Source: Panaeolus papilionaceus (lineage: Eukaryota > Basidiomycota > Agaricomycetes > Agaricales). Taken from it: 64,000 nt of DNA. Positions within the stretch are counted from its first letter, which is position 1; each line of letters begins with the position of its first letter. Of the stretch, positions 56,571 to 64,000 are shown one piece after another. The DNA is taken from contig JADNRZ010000025.1 in assembly GCA_015501605.1 (NCBI GenBank), positions 575,592 through 639,591 on the forward strand, written 5' to 3'. The position numbers and the translations under genes were made by a program. The notes beneath the pieces are model-generated. The model made no database searches and was not told the origin of the DNA. It saw only the letters and a program-made list of their open reading frames with translations.

Positions 56571-57738
56571 GTTCTAACTGTTTCACCATTATGACTGATG
56601 CTTGCAGCGAACCCGTTGGATTGGCATAATTTAAGATCGCAGTATGGAAAATTAGATCCGGAGATGACACTCAAATATAATACACGGTCCTTGTATCCCA
56701 TTTAAACAATATTCGATTCGAAATCTAAATTAAACGCCAACAAAAGTCACGGTTATCATCCTCTTCCGGGTGACTATTTTGTCCACATTTATGCTTCAAG
56801 CAGCTGTCGTCGGTGTCTCAACAAGCATTGTATCATACAATATTCAAGGATTCACGCTCGTCCTATCATGTTATTGGGAGAATCTACATACTAGTGTTTT
56901 CGGATGGATACATCAACGCTACTTGCTCCGTCAGTAGGCTCTCCCACCCGTTTCTCCTGTGGTCTGTGTACTCGAAGAACTGAATTGCTCGCGTCCCCAA
57001 TATCAGGCGGAAAAAGGATAACCGCTCCCCGTGAAGACGATTCAGGTGTCAGACTCCAGTTTTAATGTCGCCGTAAACATTGGCGGTGCCTGGATTATTA
57101 TTGTGGATTCGGAACTTGGGAGTGGCCCAGCACTGGCACTTTGAAGGATCGACATGGGCGGCAGGCCTTAGACTTGGGATATATACTGTCGATTTATGGC
57201 CAGCTACGGTCTCTGTGAGACGCTGACAGTAGGGGGGCGGTGGAGACGGAGTACGTCATGTCGGGTCATATGCACAACATGTACTGATAGCCCTGTATCC
57301 AATATGCCTTGCGATTGTCCGCTGAAATCTCGGCGCATGCGCAAAGGGGCATTGCATAAAGGAGATCATTAAACACTGAAGGCTACGAGCGTACCTGAAA
57401 GCTAGATGCCGTGGCGATATGTACTCCTCGCGATCATGAACCTCGTTCTGGGCGCCAGTGCCCAAGTTGTGACTCGGATCAATGCGTGCATGGTCGTGTA
57501 TCGCTAGAATGAGGAAATGGTCAAGCGCGTCAAACAATTCCCGAGGGTCCCACGCCTTCGAATTTCCCGATACAAAAGTAGTTTTTTCGGTCTTTCTTGG
57601 GTCTCAGAAAAATGGGTTGGGATGCTGAAATATTTTGCACAAAGAAGTACCTGGACGGAAAAATTTAACCTGATTGTAGTATCAAGTATGATGTAATGTA
57701 TTTTTTTGTAACGGAAATGAACGAAATCATTCACGTCG
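56571..57738. other. intergenic, no gene supported
   Basis: Holds the upstream region of member 1 and the 3' region of member 2. Short frames only. A further degenerate membrane-protein fragment is possible but could not be shown. Confidence 0.4.
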
Positions 57739-58770
57739 TCACAAATCGCCCTTCTTTCTCTCGGGGGCTTGAACGTCTGGTCTGTTTGCGCTCCCAATGA
57801 CGACGGAATAAGCAGGTGGAGAACTGATTTCCGTTCGACTGCGCGTAAGGCTCACCGAAGAGCCTGAATGCGAAGACCCAGACACAAATAAATGAAACCT
57901 TGCCCACGGTACTTCAGCTGTGGTATTTTTGGAAGTCGAGAGAGGCCATGCTCGGGGTGGTGATGTCGTGATGTCGTCCACATAGGGTACAAGGTTGGGT
58001 CCTTTTTATGCACGGGGTATGCGAGGATGGTTGAAAATAATATGAACAGTATTCGATGATCAATTTCAACATCAGGATGATCATAAGATGTAAGTTTTAA
58101 AATATGACATATCAAGTCAACTCAAGCGTGACGTACCAGTCGCGTTCTCGCCCATGATTTCCTGTTTTGCCACCCTCCTCCTCTCGCTCGCTCTGCGTAA
58201 CCAGACGATGACGAAACCCACGAGAGCTGTTGTGATTGCCGTGCTCACCACCGCGATACCTATTACGATGCTTTGTGAGAGCCGAGGAGCTACAGTTGGA
58301 AGAACATTTGCAGTGTTGGAAGTCGAGGAGAGCGACTCGGAGGTGGTGGTAATTGGGGTGTTTGTATTTGAACTACTCTCGAATGAAACGGAAGAGATTG
58401 AAAACTGAGTCGCAGGAGTATTGGGAGGGTGGAGGATTATGGTAGCCAGTGTCGCAGTGGCCGGCGGAAGATTGGTGAATGCGGGAATTGGAATCTCATT
58501 GGCGTGTGTTGTAGGCTGAGTTGGTGTTGGTGTTGGTGTTGGTGTTGGTGTTGGTGTTGGTGTTGGTGTTGGTGTTGGTGTTGGTGTTGGTGTTGGTGTT
58601 GGTTGTGCTATGGGTGAGTTCGTACCGTTGTGGGTTGTTTGCGTTAACGTCGGGAATGTGAATGTGATTAGGGTTTCGTCAGCACAGAAGATAGTTGGTT
58701 CGCCCTCAATATTCTGAGGATCTGGGTCTTCGCCCGGGGAACAGCGACGGTGTAGAGGCTCAACTGGCAT
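57739..58770 (-). CDS. single-pass membrane protein, Thr/Ser/Pro-rich ectodomain, member 2
   Basis: Two exons, 58770-58137 and 58001-57739, around a 135-nt intron (GTACGT...AAAAG), give 298 residues from the ATG at 58770. The ectodomain has a (Pro-Thr)n tract encoded by a hexanucleotide repeat, then Ser/Thr-rich sequence. A transmembrane helix (IVIGIAVVSTAITTALVGFVIVW) is followed by basic LRRASERRR and a tail carrying SSPPAYSVVIGSANR. The absence of a signal peptide suggests another exon upstream, possibly within 58,800-58,960 (KDASCPL before a GTGTGAG donor), but I could not prove it. Related to member 1 and to the relics at 24,874 and 55,190. Confidence 0.7.
58521..58604. repeat. hexanucleotide microsatellite (TTGGTG)14 inside a coding exon
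   Basis: About 14 tandem copies of TTGGTG on the plus strand encode Pro-Thr repeats on the minus strand. Because the unit is six bases, length changes keep the reading frame and lengthen or shorten the ectodomain stalk. Confidence 0.9.
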
Positions 58771-60639
58771 AAGGATTTTGTGAGTGAGGCCTCAGGACCT
58801 TGTGAGTCAGTCTCACACAAAGGGCAGCTTGCGTCTTTTAAGTATATCTCGAGCATCGCCACTTGAGGTACACTGGACTTTGCATGATGTGCTAAAGTGG
58901 TGGGCGCTGTTGGGACCCTTATTATTATCACGATGTATGTATTCATAGATTTATGTTTAAATTTTGAGTACACAGTGGGTAATAATAACTCTGCCCATTA
59001 ATATATAAAGGTATGGATATTTACTTGAACCGACGAAGAATGCGTCTATGTAGTTGGCGATACACATGCATGATATCATGCACCACTATATTATAGAACA
59101 TTTGGATCAATATTTGCGTTGTTGAGGTGCTCGTCAATGCCCTGTCCAATCAATACTTGGAAGAGTTCATTTTTCCCTGTACCGCTAATTGCGTCTATTA
59201 AAGAGTAAGCATTCGAGCGCCGGCAATACTTGGAGTCCCTTGTACAAGCTTTTGTGTTCTGATTGTGGTTTTTTCATGTCAAATTGCAACTGTCAAGCTT
59301 TACATATCATAATGGATTGCTCTCTGAGTGAATATCTGTTTGAATGTCGTGTTCTTTGACTTCAAACTTCTATCTCAACGAAAGTAGCCTGAGGAGATTC
59401 ACCCAAACCGCTCATCTATTTAATCGACACTCATCAGTACCGTTGACCTCGAACCCCTATTCGTATCTCATCACAAGTGGGTCACCCAACCTCCCCTAGT
59501 CTCTCTTATCTCCCCGTGCTGAGGCGGAGATTTTAATTGCCAAGTACTTGCTACGCGTCCCACACCAGTCCCAAAATCCAAGGCCTGTGCGCTGCGTGCA
59601 TGCACCATGTTTCCCTTTCTGGCTTGACATAATTAATTTACTTTACCTTGGCTCCCTCAGTTGGCTTAATGAATTCGAATCGAATGACGAAGTTGATCGA
59701 TTCGCATGATCGATGATGGGCTATGGGGCATATATAGATAGCAAGCCTCGTTCAAGGTGGGCGTGAAGTGAGAGTCGGAGTTGGTGCTGGGGTAATTTGA
59801 CCTTAATTGTGGAGTGTTGAGGGTTAAAGGAAGGGTTGCGTTTAGGAGATAGGGGTGAGGACTAGTAGAGTGCCTCGCGTACGATGGTGTGTAATAATTT
59901 CAAGTAAGAACGTTCGTGTACTTATGTGTCAGCCGCGAATGTCAAATAGGTGAACGACAGGGATTTATGGAGTTATGGAGGACCTTGGTAAAATGACTTG
60001 TGAATGAGGCATGTCACTGTCGAGCACTTACTTGCAAGTGTAACTTGATGGGCAGGGCAGGCACAAGGGGGATAATGAACGATGAGCGATGCTCCGACTC
60101 CGAGGGAGGTCCGGACTGGAATGAGCAACATCAATTCCGGATACATAGGGGTGCCGGTATGCCGCTTTGACATTCCTCCCACGCGTGCAATGAGGGGATG
60201 CTGAACCGACCAGCACACCCAACGGTGCTTCTTCATCTGGAATGCTCGATGTTTTTCGTTCTTCTTTCGCTGGCTGAATGGTGCTAATGATCCCACTCCA
60301 CCACATTTGGGCAGTTATGTTTTTTTTAATTCTTTTCTTTTGAATGTTATCTATGTACTTATGTGCTTGTCTGATCGACAAGTGCTGGTGAATTTAAAAC
60401 GGAGATGAGAGTGGCATTTGGAATTCGTGGAATTCATTTTCTCGGAACGTAGCAGGAGTTCAAGGTGAATGATGGATATGTTGGGTGGATATCATGGGGG
60501 AAAGGCAGAACGAGGTAAGTGGGAGACTTGCTTGCCTTGCCTTGCCTAAACGGTAAATGACATCTAACTCCCTTCTCAGGTCGAGTCCAGTGATAGATTT
60601 GAAGGAGAAGACTGTACTCCGACGGTGCTGTCAAGTTGA

Positions 60640-60705
60640 CTTGCCTCGCCTCGCCTTACCTTACCTCGCCTGTCCTGTCCTGTCCTTCCCTTGCCTTCCT
60701 TGTTC
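60640..60705. repeat. degenerate CCTTG/CCTCG pentamer tract
   Basis: TTGCCTCGCCTCGCCTTACC... continuing to CCTGTCCTGTCCTGTCC is a run of five-base C/T-rich units. A shorter run (CTTGCCTTGCCTTGCC) lies at about 60,531. Confidence 0.6.
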
Positions 60706-61419
60706 CCTTTTGCTTTCCTATTTCTAAAGAAGGATACAATTCCTTCCTTCCTCCCTATTTTTTATTCTTAATCCTTGGCGTTCCTCGGATTACTGTTGAA
60801 GAGACACATTAATAACACAAGTTCACATATTGGCCCTCATCATCGACCTCACGGTTACTATCAGCAATATGTCGCAAGGATCTGGCAGCTGCTGACTGCT
60901 TCTAAGCAACAACTCAATTTTAAAAAAGTGGATCCCATCACGATATCAAGTCTAGGTGGCGTGTGTCCTGTACAGCCTGAGGGAAAGGTGAACCCTTGCT
61001 GGCATTCAATACAAGAGTGATTGCTCATGCATCCGCTGTGCCTAATTTTCATGATAAGAGCGATTGGTATATCAGAAATAAGTAAACATATCGAATGAAT
61101 TACCCTACATTTATTGCTTTCGGAAAGCGCCTCGAGACGAAAAACTTGTGACAGAAAGGGATGGATCCGACCCTGAATTCTTCGGATAGATCACATCCCG
61201 CAATCAGTTCGCGTCGCAACTGGAGACAACTACCAACCGGTGTCCTCTAAATTGTGATGCACCGAACCTCCCCCAATATACGTTCATACGAAATGACCAG
61301 TCAAAAGATAACCAAAAGTCCTATGGGGTTTGATCGTTCAAACGCGACTGAACTAGGTTTAAGTACCGTGTCCTTGATGATGGACGTATGGTGCGCCATC
61401 TGCACATTTATTATTAGTC

Positions 61420-61670
61420 GGAAACATTTCACGCAATTTTAGAACTTAAACTAAACTTTTGTACTTACCTGTTAAATGCAAACATCTTTTGGGCGCTTTT
61501 ATCGTTATTCCAAACATTTTGCGCGTCTACTGCGAAATTTAAGTTTGAACCCAAACATATTTGGGCGCTTACATTGAAATTCCAAACATTTTGCTGAACC
61601 TTTCCATATTCTTCACATTTCTTGTGCGCCTATACAAGTTTGCAGAACAGTTTGAGCGCTTAACACAGCA
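61420..61670. repeat. imperfect repeats with TTTGGGCGCTT / TTCCAAACATTTTG words
   Basis: The words TTTTGGGCGCTTTTAT, TTCCAAACATTTTGCGCG, ATTTGGGCGCTTACAT, TTCCAAACATTTTGCTG and GTTTGAGCGCTTAAC recur at 50-80 bp spacing. No coding frame crosses them. Confidence 0.5.
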
Positions 61671-62389
61671 GGGTGCAAGCATCTCAAACATATTTCCGTC
61701 CTTGAATTGTAAGGAATAAAATATCAATATTTCAAAGGTTCTGTACTTGTTCGAAGAAAGACTACAAAAGCACGATGCCGTCGGAGATTGAAAACGGCAT
61801 TCACGGCACAAATGTCGGACTTTGAAGGTATGAGGCGTTGTCACAGCTCGCAGAGTTGCGTGATTCTGATAGCACGTGGATGGTCTCTGATCAAGCTTAG
61901 TATGTATAGATGCTGTATCTCGGTAATTTGAGCACTTGGGCTCTATCTTTTTTGCATGTGTGTATATCTAGGTATATATATTAATTTGGGTGATACACTT
62001 TATTCTAGAGATAAGTGCCTCGACCTAGAGTCAATGATGAAGGTGAGATGAGGAGGTCACGTGACTACGGACCATCAAGGACCGTGATGTCACCTTCTCA
62101 CCTCTGAAGTGTCCTTATCACAATGTGGAAGTGACGATCATGGTCAGAAGCTTGGCTGTAAGTGAAAACAGTTTCTCAATTCACGAGTGCTTACTAATCC
62201 TAAGACAAGGTTCAGGCGTCAGTGGCTAAAGGCCTCAGAATGTGCTGCGCGCAGCGACGGTCCTGTTTGGCATGTCACACTCATCACACCGGAAGCCATT
62301 TTACAACGAAAACTATCATCTATTGACAGAAAAGCACCAAGTTAAATCTACTATAATGTAAGGCCTGAGCTGAAGAAGGTGTATGTAAC

Positions 62390-62660
62390 AATAGAGAGGG
62401 AGCGGGTAGGGCAGGTGGTAAAGGGTGGTCAGAAGGATAAGGTTTGATGAGAAGTCGAGGAACGAGAGGTATATGGGTCAGTGAGAAGACGAGAGAGAGA
62501 GAGAAAGGGGTAAGGGGTTGGTGAGAAACGAGGAGAGAGATGTGACGACAAGGAGAGAGGGATAAGGAAGATGAGAAGATGAGAGGAGAGAGATAACGTG
62601 AGATAACAGTGAGACGATAAGGGAAGAGAGATAAGGATGGTGAGTAAATGGAGAGAATCC
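62390..62660 (+). repeat. GA-rich polypurine tract
   Basis: Long purine-rich stretch with GAGAGAGAGAGA-type runs and repeated GAGAAGA / GATAAGG words, ending shortly before the next gene's 3' end. It could form unusual DNA structure; no gene. Confidence 0.6.
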
Positions 62661-62851
62661 AGGGAAGAAGCCTCCCAAAGGGGAAAGTAAAAGCGAGGGC
62701 TAGAAAATGATTACGACCGTACTACGGATAAGTGTTTCTATCAGATTATACCAAAGGATAAACTACGGGATATGAGTATGTAAGTGTGGACTTAGAAGAA
62801 ATCAATGCATGTGATGAAGTAAAAAGTAAGGCGAAAATCTGCGGAAGGCAC

Positions 62852-64000
62852 CTAAGAGGACAACCAGCAATAGTCAGCTTCGGCAGGAAGCTCTGGCTGA
62901 CAGTCATGCGGTGCGGAGACATCGTCATGAGTGAACTCAACATCAAAACCCAATCCAGAAAAAGACTGATCAAGATCGATATCACCTGTAGGACTTCCAG
63001 CGCGACTAAATGCCGGCTCAGTGCCTTGCAAATCCGGAGAGCGAAGGACTCGAAGTCTGAGTCGTCATCAGCAACTGATTATGAATATATATGAGCATCC
63101 ATGCAAGTGAAGCAGCTAGGTAAAGATGCTTACTCGAGATAACGTCAACCTTCTTTGGAATCCTTGGGCGAAGTTGGCGAGAGGAAGGCGGTGCCGAGCG
63201 ATGATGTTGAGTGGAAGATGATCTCGATTTTGCTGGTTTGTGGGATGTTGCGGTGGATCTGGAAGGTTGTGCTGAAGGGACGGAGGACTCGTCATCCGAG
63301 ATAACCAAATCATCATCATCAGAGATGCGAATCTTGGTCGTTGAGACTAGAAGATAATATTTAACGCGAAACTCATAAAATAAAAATGAAAATTACTTGC
63401 CAATAATGATGCCTTCATTATCTCCACCACGCTGGTTGCCCGAGATAGCAATGTTCCGCATCACAGAGCCAGTGTAGGGTCCGTCCGCTGGCGAAACAAC
63501 AAATTTACCGCTGTAAGCAACTTTGCTGCATGGCAACCATTTTCGAGGGCCGTTCTTTACAGGATCGTGAGTCTCGTTGAGTGTTTTCGCAGCATTGGGG
63601 AGAAGTAAGCTGATCTCGTGAAAGACGCGATCCTCTGACCAGTTGTCATCAAAAATGAAACCATCAGAGTCCGACGCACGAACAGAAAACCCCTTGGAAC
63701 CAAGATAAGCAAGGTCCCTGCTCCAAAAGGCGAGACTGCGAATGTTGAAAGGGGAGTTGTACGTGTTCCTTTGACCAAGAGGGGCCTGAAAGACAGCGTA
63801 TGAGAAAAACAATTAATTAAAAGACAAAGGAAGTAGGAAAACGTACTGGTGTAACGCCGTACGGCAAAATCATCACAACCTTGACCCTAAACTCGGAAGC
63901 TTTGAGCGCTCGTGCTCGAGGTATGAGTCCCGCGCTAGCTATGCTCTTAGTCGAAGTCGTAGAAGTGGAGGAGGGATCAGCACGAGCTCTTGCAGAGGGA
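62852..64000 (-). CDS. 3' part of an unrecognised gene (5' end outside window)
   Basis: Enters from the right edge in the frame of RALKASEFRVKVVMILPYGVTP (donor at about 63,846). It continues in the exon 63,785-63,404 (APLGQRNTYNSPFNIRSLAF, FIFDDNWSEDRVFHEI, GNQRGGDNEGIII), an exon from about 63,348 (SDDDDLVISDDESSVPS, RQLRPRIPKK) and a last acidic exon ending CWLSS at 62852. The intron after GIII starts GCAAGT, a GC-AG intron that restores the frame. The last intron needs a CGAG acceptor, which is less certain. The middle is a charged Ser/Lys/Arg-rich linker with a possible nuclear signal. Motifs resemble proteins of mushroom genomes that I cannot name. Confidence 0.6.

Larger units (their letters stand above)
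58771..62851. other. 4-kb region without supported genes
   Basis: Only weak open frames (for example minus strand about 60,028-60,381) without motifs or clear exon structure. It contains three simple or semi-repetitive stretches listed separately, and several TATATA-type motifs. Nothing else recognised. Confidence 0.45.

Noticed and set aside
60028..60381. 117-codon minus-strand open frame with a GTAAGT donor after it
   Set aside because: No motif, no downstream exon that continues it, and a competing frame of similar length overlaps it.
62746..62985. Hydrophobic minus-strand frame at the end of the last gene
   Set aside because: An alternative frame of the final exon. The acidic frame ending CWLSS at 62852 fits the preceding exon and composition better.
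1..64000. CRISPR arrays, rRNA genes, riboswitches, bacterial insertion sequences
   Set aside because: None of their hallmarks are visible; the tandem repeats present are microsatellites or element arms.

Overview
This window looks like nuclear DNA of a mushroom-forming basidiomycete (Agaricomycetes). Genes are broken by many introns of about 45-75 nt with GT...CTRAY...YAG signals, and coding and repeat-rich segments alternate. The gene types fit that group: a NACHT STAND protein next to a small P-loop GTPase, single-pass Thr/Ser/Pro-rich membrane proteins, an expanded small secreted Cys-rich family, and a Helitron helicase with the N-terminal layout seen in basidiomycete Helitrons. No prokaryotic operons, CRISPR arrays or rRNA genes were seen.

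Layout. 0-1 kb: 3' part of a coiled-coil protein gene. 2-9.5 kb: a family of roughly 104-aa small secreted proteins (SSP) on the minus strand, spread by tandem and segmental duplication (A intact, B and C nearly identical, D a truncated relic), with promoter and downstream blocks repeated between them; a fifth, start-less member (E) lies at 12.6 kb on the plus strand. 10-18.2 kb: housekeeping island with protein phosphatase 4 catalytic subunit (8 exons), cofactor-independent phosphoglycerate mutase (9 exons) and a His/Arg/Ser-rich low-complexity protein. 18.9-23 kb: NACHT NTPase followed by a small GTPase on the same strand. 24.9-25.3 kb: relic of a membrane-protein gene.

25.6-54 kb: a T-rich island of repeat-associated gene families. 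It contains two paralogues of an unrecognised gene (25.7 and 44.2 kb) about 18.5 kb apart in the same orientation, two paralogous genes with an F-box-like start and a nucleotidyltransferase-like core, and a decayed Helitron RepHel gene (about 33-44 kb) that ends in a PIF1-type helicase plus a cysteine-protease-like domain. A 3,553-bp foldback element with two 1,184-bp inverted arms sits inside the Helitron gene, and a 420-bp MITE with TA target duplication sits inside an exon of the first paralogue. Beyond the Helitron are a minus-strand JmjC-like gene, a second minus-strand gene of unknown function, and a divergent plus-strand gene made of many tiny exons.

55-59 kb: two related single-pass membrane proteins and the tail relic of a third, on the minus strand. 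59-62.8 kb: mostly non-coding with simple repeats. 62.9-64 kb: 3' part of another minus-strand gene. Exon boundaries were assigned by eye from splice signals and frame continuity. Functions rest on recognised motifs; several families are described but not named.
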